From Clostridia bacterium (GTDB lineage: Bacteria > Bacillota > Clostridia > Oscillospirales > CAG-272), in the NCBI GenBank assembly GCA_017623255.1, contig JAGAPL010000044.1:1-51167 (forward strand): 51,167 nucleotides of DNA. The letters run 5' to 3'. How positions within the stretch are numbered: position 1 is the stretch's first letter; each line of letters begins with the position of its first letter. The position numbers and the translations under genes are program-made. Below are positions 1 through 9,291 of the stretch, one piece after another. Below the pieces are notes generated by a model, which did no database searches, was not told the origin of the DNA, and worked only from the letters and a program-made list of their open reading frames with translations.

Positions 1-6
1 GTTTTT

Positions 7-15
7 GAGTGCTAA
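7..15 (+). promoter_or_regulatory. Right arm of a CIRCE operator (HrcA site), cut by the window edge
   Basis: GAGTGCTAA at 7-15 is the exact right half of the CIRCE inverted repeat (TTAGCACTC-N9-GAGTGCTAA) bound by the heat-shock repressor HrcA. The left half would lie just before base 1, so only half is seen. Its position 53 nt before the groES start is the usual one, so the groESL operon is probably HrcA-controlled. Confidence 0.8.
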
Positions 16-28
16 TTCGACAAATTAA

Positions 29-352
<324 letters not shown>

Positions 353-365
353 TATATTTTATTAG

Positions 366-2009
<1,644 letters not shown>

Positions 2010-2014
2010 AAATA

Positions 2015-2050
2015 AAAAGTGGTTTTCGAAAGAAAACCACTTTTATTTTT
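2015..2050 (+). terminator. Intrinsic terminator of groESL
   Basis: Perfect 13-bp stem (2015-2027 with 2032-2044) closed by a GAAA tetraloop and followed by a T-rich tract. It begins 5 nt after the groEL stop codon. Confidence 0.93.
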
Positions 2051-2062
2051 GCTTGTAGCTGT

Positions 2063-2182
2063 TCATATTTCATTGTTATCATAGACTGATATTATATCTT
2101 TTCCCAAATGTTTGGCATAATTTAATGCTTTAGCTGCACCGCCGTAACTGCTAATTACAGAGAGAAATAAGTATATCAACAT
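2063..2182 (-). pseudogene. Small remnant reading frame, SLOG/Rossmann-like C-terminus
   Basis: A 39-codon minus-strand frame from an ATG at 2180-2182 to TGA at 2063-2065. It contains SYGGAAKALNYAKHLGKD and ends VYDNNEI. The glycine pair followed by an alanine/tyrosine helix resembles the end of SLOG or YpsA-type nucleotide-binding folds, but it is too short to be a working protein and has no convincing ribosome site. Its start overlaps the inverted repeat at 2153-2214. Family assignment is a guess; that this is former coding sequence is more secure. Confidence 0.3.
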
Positions 2183-2214
2183 TACGTATCATCCATTTAT
2201 TTCTCTCTGTAATT
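2153..2214. repeat. Perfect 18-bp inverted repeat, 26-nt spacer
   Basis: AATTACAGAGAGAAATAA at 2153-2170 is the exact reverse complement of 2197-2214. Each arm, read outward, encodes LFLSVI at the start of a different remnant frame (2182 down to 2063, and 2197 up to 2409). There is no T-tract, so this is not a normal terminator. It looks like an inverted-duplication scar. Confidence 0.85.
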
Positions 2215-2409
2215 GCAAATTTTAAAGGAATATGTTCAATTGGCGGATATAAGGAAAAATCATATAAATCCATATCATATATACGATCGACATATGGAGT
2301 TATAAAACAGGTTGAAGATTCCATAAAAGGTACAAACTGCACATTTTCTGCCTTTGTTATAGAAGCAGTTCGAGTGGCAATTGAAAATTTGAATGATAAA
2401 GACAACTGA
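2197..2409 (+). pseudogene. Remnant reading frame without a start codon
   Basis: An open plus-strand frame of about 70 codons (2197-2409, TGA). Its last part reads like real protein: FSAFVIEAVRVAIENLNDK near the end, preceded by GGYKEKSYKSISYIRSTYGV. There is no in-frame ATG or ribosome site near its beginning, and it starts inside the inverted repeat. The C-terminal helix resembles the ends of small ribbon-helix-helix antitoxins, but that is only an impression. Best treated as a decayed gene fragment. Confidence 0.3.
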
Positions 2410-2440
2410 AAAAACCGTGGCTCGCCACGGTTTTTGGTTT
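2409..2440 (+). terminator. Intrinsic terminator-like hairpin
   Basis: CCGTGG (2415-2420), loop CTCG, CCACGG (2425-2430), flanked by A-run and T-run. It sits directly after the stop of the remnant frame ending at 2409 and before the NIF3 promoter, so it insulates that promoter. Confidence 0.85.
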
Positions 2441-2447
2441 TATATTC

Positions 2448-2476
2448 TTGAAGATGGTTCGATATTGTGGTATACT
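2448..2476 (+). promoter_or_regulatory. Sigma-A type promoter for the NIF3-family gene
   Basis: TTGAAG (2448-2453), 17-nt spacer, TATACT (2471-2476), with TGG directly before the -10 (extended -10). The expected start site near 2483 leaves a short leader to the ATG at 2507. Confidence 0.75.
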
Positions 2477-2506
2477 GTTTTTAGATATGAAAGGACGGGT
2501 CTGAAT

Positions 2507-3289
2507 ATGAAAATTTATGAGATAATGAATGATATCATAGGCGTTGAATTTCTGGAATGCAGAGACGGATGGTGCGTTGACGGACTTAAATACGGTGATC
2601 CCGATGCGGAAGTTACAAAGGTTGCAACCTGCCTCACAGCTACTCCTGATGTTATTCGCGCAGCAGGAGAATGGGGTGCGCAGTTGCTTATAACGCATGA
2701 GCCAACATTTGGTTCTCACCTTGATGATGAAAGAGAAACCGAGCTTAGCCGCGCTAAAATGAAGCTCCTTGATGAAGCAGGACTCACAGTTTACCGTTGG
2801 CACGATTCAACTCATTTCAGAGCAGGGGATAAAATTGGCGAAAGCTTTATAGCGCATCTGGAGTGGAAGGGTACTTTTAATGGAGATATGGATTTCGTGC
2901 TTGATGAGCCCAAAACTCCGCTTCAGATAGCAAAAGAGATTTCTGAAAAGCTTGGTCTCAAGCATCCCAGAATAGTTGGCAGACGTGATGGTGAAGTAAC
3001 TCGTCTCAATCTTAGCCTTGGCGCGAGAGGCAGTGATCCCTACACAGCGCTGAGAACAGACGATCATGAGGTTGCAATTGCGGGAGAAGTATGCGAGTGG
3101 TATGACGGAGAGCCTATCCGCGACCTTGCGCAGATGGGTGCTCAGAAAACTCTTATCATTCTTGGACACGCAGGCAGTGAGCGCGATGGAATGGCGGATC
3201 TTGCTGATAATATTAATGCAAACTATAGTGATAAGGGAATCAGCGCAAAATATTTTGAGTGCGGCGAACTTTATACATACGCAGACTGA
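2507..3289 (+). CDS. NIF3-like dinuclear metal-centre protein (DUF34)
   Basis: 260 residues from ATG 2507, which has AAAGGACGGG just upstream. The longer in-frame extension to 2393 would run through the promoter and is rejected. The sequence LLITHEPTFG near residue 65 is the metal-binding hallmark of the NIF3/DUF34 family, and a later HDSTHF and HAGSERDG supply more likely ligands. The family is widespread and binds two metal ions; its cellular role is still unsettled, with cofactor or tRNA-related activities proposed. It stands alone between a promoter and a terminator. Confidence 0.85.
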   Translation: MKIYEIMNDIIGVEFLECRDGWCVDGLKYGDPDAEVTKVATCLTATPDVIRAAGEWGAQLLITHEPTFGSHLDDERETELSRAKMKLLDEAGLTVYRWHDSTHFRAGDKIGESFIAHLEWKGTFNGDMDFVLDEPKTPLQIAKEISEKLGLKHPRIVGRRDGEVTRLNLSLGARGSDPYTALRTDDHEVAIAGEVCEWYDGEPIRDLAQMGAQKTLIILGHAGSERDGMADLADNINANYSDKGISAKYFECGELYTYAD

Positions 3290-3290
3290 T

Positions 3291-3320
3291 AAAAAAGGAG
3301 GTTGATACCTCCTTTTTTTA
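3291..3320 (+). terminator. Intrinsic terminator of the NIF3-family gene
   Basis: AAAAAAGGAGGT / ACCTCCTTTTTT stem with TGAT loop, beginning 1 nt after the stop codon. The stem arm happens to contain a GGAGG. Confidence 0.93.
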
Positions 3321-3399
3321 ATTAATATACAAATTTTCGTGGAATTTTTTAAAACTTCTTGTAATTACAACAAATTTCGAACAAATTCAACTATAATTA

Positions 3400-3428
3400 T
3401 TTACAATCTATGAACATTGTGGTAAAAT
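3400..3428 (+). promoter_or_regulatory. Sigma-A type promoter for the broken acyltransferase-like gene
   Basis: TTTACA (3400-3405), 17-nt spacer ending TGG, TAAAAT (3423-3428). The promoter is well formed even though the gene behind it carries a premature stop. Confidence 0.72.
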
Positions 3429-3494
3429 AAACAATGTGTAAAAGATAAGTAACCCTAAACGGCATAAACAGTCGTGAAAGAGAGGATATTTTTT

Positions 3495-4349
3495 ATGGCG
3501 AAAGTAAAGGATATGCGCAAGGTTAAAGGGCTGTCCCCAATGTCCGTTTTAACTCCGTATATTATGACAAACCGTATAGGTTCAATGAATCTTATGAGAG
3601 ACACTATTTCGGTTGCCAAGATAGATAAGTACGTAAAAGAAAAGCAGGCTGAAGGAATGACAAATATGAGCTATATGCACGTTTTGCTTGCGGCATATGT
3701 TCGTCTCATTTCTCAGCGTCCTCAATTGAACAGATTTATCCGAGGACACTGAGTCTGGACAAGAAAGAGCATAGAGATTGCAATCACAATCAAAAAAGAG
3801 ATGAATCTGGAATCTCCTGACACGGTTGTAAAAATAAATCTTATGCCCGATGCAACAATAAAGGATCTTTATGAGCAGCTCAACTCTGCAATTGAAGAAT
3901 ACAGAAACGAGCCCGGCGGAGATTTTGACCGTATTGCAGGAGGTCTCAGCTATATTCCCGGATTCCTTCTTCGTTTTGTAATAATGTTTTTGAGAACTCT
4001 TGATTATTATGGTCTCCTTCCGAAAATTCTTCTCAAAATAAGTCCTTTCCATTGTTCACTGTTCATAACATCAATGGCAGGCTTGGGCATTCCTCCCATA
4101 TATCATCATCTGTATGATTTTGGAACCTGCCCTGTATTTATCGCTTTTGGTAAGAAAAAGAGAGAATACAAAGTCAACCCTGACGGCTCTGTTTATAAAG
4201 ATCAGACAGTGGATTTCACTTTCTCTTGTGATGAGCGTATAGCGGACGGATTTTATTATGCATCAGGTCTTAAGATGTTTAAGAATATTCTGAAAGACCC
4301 TTGGCAGCTTGATAATCCTCCCGAAAAAATTGTTGAAGATATAAAATAA
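3495..4349 (+). pseudogene. 2-oxoacid dehydrogenase E2-like acyltransferase fold protein, interrupted by an in-frame TGA
   Basis: One continuous frame of 284 sense/stop codons from ATG 3495 (AGAGAGG 9 nt upstream) to TAA 4349, interrupted only by TGA at 3750-3752 (codon 86). Before it is YMHVLLAAYVRLISQRPQLN, after it IAITIKKEMNLESPDTVVK, both as in clostridial proteins annotated as E2 catalytic domain (CAT-like fold). At the stop, relatives as I recall them have Arg, Lys or Gln, so a CGA-to-TGA transition would explain it. TGA is a normal stop elsewhere here (NIF3 gene, DUF1015 gene), so the code is standard. There is no lipoyl domain and no E1/E3 gene nearby. Promoter, ribosome site and terminator are intact, so decay is recent, or the base is an error, or readthrough occurs. 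Confidence 0.75.
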
Positions 4350-4351
4350 CA

Positions 4352-4384
4352 AAAACCGCCGCTGTATAGCGGTGGTTTTATCTT
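4352..4384 (+). terminator. Intrinsic terminator of the acyltransferase-like gene
   Basis: AAAACCGCCGCT (4352-4363), loop GTAT, AGCGGTGGTTTT (4368-4379), then ATCTTTT. It starts 3 nt after the stop. Confidence 0.88.
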
Positions 4385-4408
4385 TTATCACTAATCACCA
4401 AATAAATA

Positions 4409-4444
4409 AGACACGCTGAAGCGTGTCTTTTACTTGTTATTTTT
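4409..4444 (+). terminator. Second terminator-like hairpin
   Basis: AAGACACGC (4409-4417), loop TGAA, GCGTGTCTT (4422-4430), then a T-rich stretch. It may back up the preceding terminator, or end transcripts of the minus-strand remnant whose stop codon lies in its right edge (4430-4432). Confidence 0.6.
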
Positions 4445-4642
4445 GACTACAACAGATGAAACATACTTGCTATGGTTTCCATTCCAATAGCACAATTTAC
4501 ATCTTCCATCAACAAAAATGTGGTCGCATCGTGGGTAACCATATAAAATGTTAGCGCATTCAGGGCAAAGTGATTTTAAGTGAGATTTGTTTGAATAGTA
4601 TTCTCTTTCAAAATCGTCACCCCTGCAGATATTATATCGTAT
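4430..4642 (-). pseudogene. Truncated zinc-ribbon protein remnant
   Basis: A minus-strand open frame of 70 codons (stop TAA at 4430-4432) with no start codon; a TAA closes it upstream at 4643-4645. It encodes CPECANILYGYPRCDHIFVD and then GRCKLCYWNG, a two-pair cysteine arrangement plus DH/F-V-D-G context typical of small zinc-ribbon proteins found in phages and conjugative elements. The open frame ends at the border of the hairpin array that starts at 4646, so the 5' part of the gene was probably lost or displaced there. Coding origin is likely; function is not assignable. Confidence 0.55.
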
Positions 4643-4645
4643 TTA

Positions 4646-4820
4646 ATGAAATATTGCTATGCAATATGAAATAATCCATTAGGATTATGAAATATTTTGC
4701 CTTGGGGGGCAAAATGTGAAATAAAATAAATCCCTAATACGCCGCAGCGTATTTCATAGCGACAGCTATTTCATATCGCGTAAGCGATATTTCACAAAGC
4801 CCGGCGGGATTTATTTCATT
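4646..4820. repeat. Array of small hairpins separated by TGAAAT / ATTTCA tracts
   Basis: Six short perfect palindromes follow each other: 4651-4667 (ATATTGC arms), 4672-4687 (TAATCC), 4694-4715 (ATTTTGCC), 4737-4752 (ATACGC), 4756-4769 (ATAGC), 4773-4790 (ATATCGC). In the left half they are separated by TGAAAT, in the right half by ATTTCA, its reverse complement. AATAAATCCC (4725-4734) pairs with GGGATTTATT (4806-4815), closing the right half. The array therefore folds as a branched structure on either strand. It lies directly downstream of the tRNA-Glu terminator on the minus strand. I see no coding content. Confidence 0.8.
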
Positions 4821-4822
4821 GA

Positions 4823-4854
4823 AAAAAAGCACTTGCTGAAGCAAGTGCTTTTTT
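4823..4854 (-). terminator. Intrinsic terminator of tRNA-Glu
   Basis: 14-bp stem (4823-4836 with 4841-4854) with a 4-nt loop, giving a GCAAGTGC-type stem followed by T6 when read on the minus strand. It begins 1 nt after the encoded CCA of the tRNA. Confidence 0.93.
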
Positions 4855-4855
4855 C

Positions 4856-4930
4856 TGGTGACCCGTGGGGGAATCGAACCCCCGTTTCCGCCGTGAGAGG
4901 GCGGTGTCTTAGCCGCTTGACCAACGGGCC
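4856..4930 (-). tRNA. tRNA-Glu (anticodon CUC)
   Basis: 75 nt on the minus strand including an encoded 3' CCA (4856-4858). Acceptor stem GGCCCGT pairs with ACGGGTC (one G-U). The anticodon stem CCGCC/GGCGG encloses the loop CTCTCAC, giving anticodon CTC, which reads GAG. The T arm CGGGGGTTCGATTCCCCC is canonical. It has its own consensus promoter (4943-4971) and terminator, so it is a single-gene transcription unit. Confidence 0.97.
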
Positions 4931-4942
4931 ATCGACTTGCTT

Positions 4943-4971
4943 AGTATACCATCATCAATGTTGTTTGTCAA
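4943..4971 (-). promoter_or_regulatory. Promoter of tRNA-Glu
   Basis: On the minus strand TTGACA (4966-4971), 17-nt spacer ending TGG, TATACT (4943-4948). Near-perfect consensus with extended -10, about 13 nt before the tRNA 5' end. Confidence 0.92.
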
Positions 4972-5015
4972 CACCTTTTTTTGATTTTTTCGTTTTTTTT
5001 AGCTGTTCATCTGCG

Positions 5016-5044
5016 TTGACATATCTCCTTCGGTGAGTTATAAT
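5016..5044 (+). promoter_or_regulatory. Consensus sigma-A promoter for the DUF1015 gene
   Basis: TTGACA (5016-5021), exactly 17 nt, TATAAT (5039-5044). Transcription should begin near 5051, which fixes the translation start at ATG 5078; a GTG at 5033 lies inside the promoter. Confidence 0.93.
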
Positions 5045-5077
5045 ATAACATATTATTTTGTAAAGGTTATACTGATT

Positions 5078-6283
5078 ATGAAAGAAAATATTTTTGTTCC
5101 TGCAGATATTCTTCTGCCCGATTTTGATATAAATGATCCTGCTTGGCAAAAGTGGGCGATAATCGCTTGTGATCAGTTCACAAGCCAGAGAGAGTATTGG
5201 AATGATGTGGACAGCTTTGTTGGTGATGCTATGTCTTCATATTCTCTTGTTTTGCCCGAGGCGTATCTTGAAACTGACAAAGAGGCTGAGCATAAGAAGG
5301 TCGTTGCATCTTCAATGGTATCAGTGCCTGAAAAGCTCAAGAGCCATAAAGGCGCTATGATCTATGTTGAGCGTATTCTGCCCGATGGGAAGCTTCGTCG
5401 CGGTATTGTGGGTGCTATTGACCTTGAAAAGTACGACTACAGATTTGAAAACAAGCCTCTTGTTTGTGCAACGGAAGAAACGGTGCTTTCTCGTATTCCT
5501 CCCCGAGTTAACATCCGACGCTTTGCTTCTATGGAGCTGCCTCATATTATGGTTTTCTATGATGATATTGAAGACCGTATTATGAGTTTTATGGAGGAAG
5601 CGAAAAAAACTGCCGAAAAGCTTTACGCTTTCACACTTATGGCAGGTGGTGGTTCAATCACGGGCTACAAGCTTGAGGGCGATAATCTTATGAAGCTTTG
5701 TGGGCTTGTTGCTGAATATGAAGCGTCAAAGACCGGCGCGTCTTATGCGGTTGGTGATGGTAATCACTCTCTTGCCGGTGCTAAAACGTATTATGAAGAA
5801 CTTAAGGAACAGTTTGGAGAGGGAGCAGAAACCCATCCTGCAAGATATGCTCTTTGTGAGATAGTGAACATTCACGAGAGCTCCATTGAGTTTGAGCCCA
5901 TCTACAGAATTGTTAAAAATGTCGATGTTGAAGCATTGCTTGCAAGCCTTCCCGATAACGGAAGAAAAATGGACGCATATGTGAACGGTGAACGCAGAGA
6001 GGTATTTTTCCCCGATGTTCATCCTATTGATATCGGATGCCTGCAGATCTTTATTGATGAATATCTTAAATCTCATCCTGAGGCTGAGTGCGACTATATT
6101 CACGGAGTTGAAGATACTATAGAGCTTTCAAAAATGGAAAACACTGTTGCTTTTCTTTGTAACGGTATAGAAAAGGATGACCTTCTTTCTTACGTTGCAG
6201 AAAACGGTTCTCTCCCCAGAAAAACATTCTCTATGGGCGAAGCTAAAAGCAAACGATACTACATTGAGGCAAGAAAGATATGA
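5078..6283 (+). CDS. DUF1015 family protein
   Basis: 401 residues from ATG 5078 (AAAGG 11 nt upstream, start site near 5051). Family features are a start of the type VPADILLPDFDINDPAWQKW, then WAIIACDQFTSQREYW, and a central GDGNHSLAGAKTYYEEL run like the nucleotide/helicase-associated signature of DUF1015. The biochemical role of the family is not established; it is often found near phosphoglycerate dehydrogenase and serine metabolism genes, but here it stands alone. Its stop codon lies within the left closing arm of the palindromic element at 6275-6522, opposite the convergent nrdG. Confidence 0.88.
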   Translation: MKENIFVPADILLPDFDINDPAWQKWAIIACDQFTSQREYWNDVDSFVGDAMSSYSLVLPEAYLETDKEAEHKKVVASSMVSVPEKLKSHKGAMIYVERILPDGKLRRGIVGAIDLEKYDYRFENKPLVCATEETVLSRIPPRVNIRRFASMELPHIMVFYDDIEDRIMSFMEEAKKTAEKLYAFTLMAGGGSITGYKLEGDNLMKLCGLVAEYEASKTGASYAVGDGNHSLAGAKTYYEELKEQFGEGAETHPARYALCEIVNIHESSIEFEPIYRIVKNVDVEALLASLPDNGRKMDAYVNGERREVFFPDVHPIDIGCLQIFIDEYLKSHPEAECDYIHGVEDTIELSKMENTVAFLCNGIEKDDLLSYVAENGSLPRKTFSMGEAKSKRYYIEARKI

Positions 6284-6522
6284 CAGGATACTTGGGAGGG
6301 ACCTTTTAAGGAAAGGTCTCCTCCCGAACCGTGAACCCCCAAAGCTCGACAAGCTCGCTTCGGGGAACCCCGGCACCCTCCCCCAAACCTCTTTGTAAAA
6401 GATCCCCGTCCCACCCCACTTTTGTGGGGATGGACGGGGATTTTCTGCGAAAAGGTTTTGAAAGGGGTCTGGGGGAGAACTTTTCCTCAAAAAGTTTCCC
6501 CCAGGTATTTCTATCATATCTT
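6275..6522. repeat. Palindromic intergenic element, copy 1 (inverted orientation, with extra module)
   Basis: Fills the gap between two convergent genes (DUF1015 stop 6281-6283, nrdG stop 6521-6523). It is the reverse complement of the element at 21928-22186. It contains hairpin C (6294-6325, GGGAGGGACC type), an additional GC-rich segment 6326-6390 not present in copy 2, a large central hairpin B (about 6383-6460, with CCCCGTCC pairing GGACGGGG), and hairpin A (about 6470-6502, GGGGGAGAACTTTT type). The outermost arms AAGATATGA (6275-6283) and TCATATCTT (6514-6522) are complementary and include the stop codon of the plus-strand gene. It probably acts as a bidirectional transcript end. No protein is encoded. 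Confidence 0.85.
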
Positions 6523-7045
6523 ACTTGTCCCAAAGAACTATTTCGTGTGTGGGTATAGTTTTTTTGAGATCAATTATTCTTTGGTTTGAGGAGCCTCTGA
6601 AACGCAGTGATATATCGTGGAGGGCTTTAACATATCGGCCATCAACGAGCACATCTATCATGGAAAGCATTTCATCTGTATGCTCGCATCGGGGATATGA
6701 GCCGTCAACCCAAAGTTCTTTATCAAGCGTGAACCCTGTAAAGCACCAGATATTTTTATCGGGACATTCTTCTCTGACGCGGCGCAGAAAGGGAACGAGC
6801 TCCTTTTGGTTTTTAGGTTCAAAAGGTTCACCGCCAAGGAGTGTAAGTCCGTTAACGTAAAAAGGCTTGATGCTTTCGATTATCTTATCGGCAACCTCTT
6901 TTGTAAAAAGTTCGCCGTATTCAAAGTCCCATGTCTGAGGCTGAAAGCATTCTTCGCAATGGTTTGTGCAACCTGAAACGAAAAGGGAGGTGCGAACTCC
7001 CTCTCCGTTTGCTATATCGCAGGTTTTAATTGTACAATAGTTCAT
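6521..7045 (-). CDS. nrdG: Anaerobic ribonucleotide reductase activating protein NrdG
   Basis: 174 residues, normal length. A radical-SAM enzyme that installs the glycyl radical on NrdD. The [4Fe-4S] cysteines C26, C30 and C33 form C-x3-C-x2-C within VSGCTNHCEECF, and LTLLGGEPF is the SAM-binding GGE motif. Its start overlaps the nrdD stop in a TAATG arrangement, so translation is coupled. It is the second gene of the nrdD-nrdG operon, and its stop abuts the palindromic element. No truncation. Confidence 0.97.
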   Translation of the reverse strand: MNYCTIKTCDIANGEGVRTSLFVSGCTNHCEECFQPQTWDFEYGELFTKEVADKIIESIKPFYVNGLTLLGGEPFEPKNQKELVPFLRRVREECPDKNIWCFTGFTLDKELWVDGSYPRCEHTDEMLSMIDVLVDGRYVKALHDISLRFRGSSNQRIIDLKKTIPTHEIVLWDK

Positions 7046-9219
7046 TACAGGTGCAGTACTCTTTCTTTAATTTCCTGTGTTCTGCCCTGATTCCAATATT
7101 GAGTTCCAATGTAACCGCATGTGCGGCGAGCAACGTTCATCTTGGACTGATCTGTGTTACCGCACTTAGGGCATTTCCAGATAAGCTTTCCGTCTTCTTC
7201 TTCAATTGCGATCTCGCCGTCCCAACCGCAGCACTGGCAGTAGTCGCTCTTGGTATTAAGTTCAGCGTACATAATGTTATCATAGATGAATTTCATAACC
7301 TGAAGAACTGCGGGAATGTTCTGCTGCATATTGGGAACTTCAACGTAGCTGATAGCTCCTCCGGGGGAAAGTGCCTGGAACTGAGCTTCGAAAGCAAGCT
7401 TTGTGAAGGCGTCAACTTCTTCTGTAACGTGGATGTGATAGCTGTTTGTAATATATCCCTTATCGTTGATGCCGGGAACTATACCGAAGCGCTTCTGGAG
7501 GCACTTGGAGAATTTATATGTTGTGGATTCAAGGGGAGTGCCGTAGAGGCTGAAGTCGATCTTGTGTTCTTCCTTCCACTTCTTGCAAGCGTCGTTCATG
7601 TACTGCATAACGCTGAGAGCGAAAGGAGTTGCAGAAGGATCTGTGTGGCTCTTGCCTGTCATATACTTAACGCACTCGTAAAGACCTGCATAGCCGAGGG
7701 AGATCGTGGAGTATCCGCCGAAGAGGAGCTTATCAATGGGCTCGCCCTTTTCAAGTCTTGCAAGGGCGCCGTGCTGCCAGAGAATAGGAGCAGCATCGGA
7801 AAGAGTTCCCTTAAGGCGCTCATGGCGGCAGAGCAGAGCCTGATGGCAAAGCTCAAGACGCTCGTCAAATATTTTCCAGAACTTTTCAATATTTCCGCCG
7901 GAAGAAAGTGCCACGTCAACGAGGTTGATTGTAACAACGCCCTGATTGAATCGGCCGTAATACTTAGGCTGGCCGTTTTCGTCAACGTAAGGTGTAAGGA
8001 AGCTGCGGCAACCCATACATGTGTAGCAATGTCCGTCGCCGTTTTTGTCAACCTTTAATTCAAGCATCTTCTTTTCAGAGATGTAATCGGGAACCATACG
8101 CTTAGCTGTGCACTTAGCTGCAAGCTCTGTAAGGTACCAATAGGGAGAATCTTCATGGATATTCTGTTCTTCAAGAACGTAGATAAGCTTGGGGAATGCG
8201 GGAGTGATATAAACCCCATCTTCATTCTTAACGCCCTGGCAGCGCTGGAGAAGAGTTTCTTCAATAATGATTGCAAGGTCCTTCTTTTCCTGCTCATTCT
8301 TTGCTTCACCGAGATACATAAATACGGTGATAAAGGGAGCCTGACCGTTTGTTGTAAGAAGTGTTACAACCTGATACTGAATTGTCTGAACACCGCGGCG
8401 AATTTCATCTCTGAGGCGCAGTTCAACGATCTCGTTGAACTTTTCATCTGTAAGCTGAGTTTCCATCAATTCAAGTTCTTTTGCAACGGTTGCGCGGATC
8501 TTTTCACGGCTGACCTGAACGAAGGGAGCAAGGTGTGTAAGTGAGATAGACTGACCGCCGTACTGGTTACTTGCAACCTGAGCAATGATCTGAGTTGCAA
8601 TGTTACAAGCTGTTGAGAAGCTATGGGGACGCTCGATCATAGTGCCGGAAATAACAGTGCCGTTCTGGAGCATATCTTCAAGGTTAACAAGGTCACAGTT
8701 GTGCATATGCTGAGCGTAGTAGTCAGTGTCGTGGAAGTGGATGATGCCTTCCTCATGAGCTTTAACGATTTCTTCGGGAAGAAGAAGTCTGCTTGTAAGG
8801 TCGCGGCTCACTTCGCCTGCCATATAGTCTCTCTGAACGCTGTTAACTGTGGGGTTCTTGTTAGCGTTTTCCTGCTTAGCCTCTTCATTGCAGCATTCAA
8901 TTAGACTGAGGATCTTATCGTCAGTTGTGTTGGAACGACGAACCAGATTTCTTGTGTAGCGATACGTGATATACTTTTTAGCAACCTCATATGCTCCGTG
9001 CGCCATGATCTGCTTCTCAACCATATCCTGAATTTCTTCAACTTCAGGTGCGCGGTTAAGGCGGATGCAGCTAAGCTCAACAGCTTCTGCTATGCGGCGG
9101 ATCTGCATAGGAGTGAGTCTTGCTTCTTCTTCAATTGCTTCATTCGCTTTTGTAATAGCAGTGATGATCTTCGTTATGTCAAATTCAACTTCTGTACCGT
9201 TTCTTTTAATAACTCTCAT
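7045..9219 (-). CDS. nrdD: Anaerobic (class III) ribonucleoside-triphosphate reductase NrdD
   Basis: 724 residues. Makes deoxyribonucleotides without oxygen using a glycyl radical. Residues 1-90 form an ATP-cone allosteric domain (MRVIKRNGTEVEFDITKII). The C-terminus has a four-cysteine zinc site (CQCCGWDG and CPKCGNTD) and the radical site RTCGYIG with glycine 702. GAGGAG lies just before the ATG. The promoter contains an NrdR box. It implies an obligately or at least facultatively anaerobic lifestyle; no class I or II enzyme is in the window. Confidence 0.98.
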   Translation of the reverse strand: MRVIKRNGTEVEFDITKIITAITKANEAIEEEARLTPMQIRRIAEAVELSCIRLNRAPEVEEIQDMVEKQIMAHGAYEVAKKYITYRYTRNLVRRSNTTDDKILSLIECCNEEAKQENANKNPTVNSVQRDYMAGEVSRDLTSRLLLPEEIVKAHEEGIIHFHDTDYYAQHMHNCDLVNLEDMLQNGTVISGTMIERPHSFSTACNIATQIIAQVASNQYGGQSISLTHLAPFVQVSREKIRATVAKELELMETQLTDEKFNEIVELRLRDEIRRGVQTIQYQVVTLLTTNGQAPFITVFMYLGEAKNEQEKKDLAIIIEETLLQRCQGVKNEDGVYITPAFPKLIYVLEEQNIHEDSPYWYLTELAAKCTAKRMVPDYISEKKMLELKVDKNGDGHCYTCMGCRSFLTPYVDENGQPKYYGRFNQGVVTINLVDVALSSGGNIEKFWKIFDERLELCHQALLCRHERLKGTLSDAAPILWQHGALARLEKGEPIDKLLFGGYSTISLGYAGLYECVKYMTGKSHTDPSATPFALSVMQYMNDACKKWKEEHKIDFSLYGTPLESTTYKFSKCLQKRFGIVPGINDKGYITNSYHIHVTEEVDAFTKLAFEAQFQALSPGGAISYVEVPNMQQNIPAVLQVMKFIYDNIMYAELNTKSDYCQCCGWDGEIAIEEEDGKLIWKCPKCGNTDQSKMNVARRTCGYIGTQYWNQGRTQEIKERVLHL

Positions 9220-9235
9220 TTCTTCTCCTCTTCCT

Positions 9236-9251
9236 TAACTATATATTGTTT
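9236..9251 (-). promoter_or_regulatory. Probable NrdR box, leader copy
   Basis: TAACTATATATTGTTT matches the core of the NrdR consensus (ACACTATATATTGTGT-like) at 12 central positions. It lies in the predicted transcript leader between the nrdD promoter and ATG, 61 bp (about 6 helical turns) from the second box, the paired layout usual for this repressor. Confidence 0.65.
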
Positions 9252-9291
9252 GTGTTATACTACATAATGTACCGAATGCGGCAGTACAATC

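Noticed and set aside
3750..3790. Selenocysteine insertion at the in-frame TGA
   Set aside because: No convincing SECIS hairpin follows the TGA, and as far as I can recall relatives have a basic or polar residue, not cysteine, at this position.
4646..4820. CRISPR array
   Set aside because: The repeat units are not constant and spacers are not unique; each unit is its own palindrome.
4833..5036. 67-codon frame across the tRNA-Glu region
   Set aside because: It overlaps the tRNA, its terminator and its promoter.
7030..8058. 342-codon open frame on the plus strand opposite nrdD
   Set aside because: It mirrors the codon bias of the certain nrdD gene, has no ribosome site, and its protein shows no domain.
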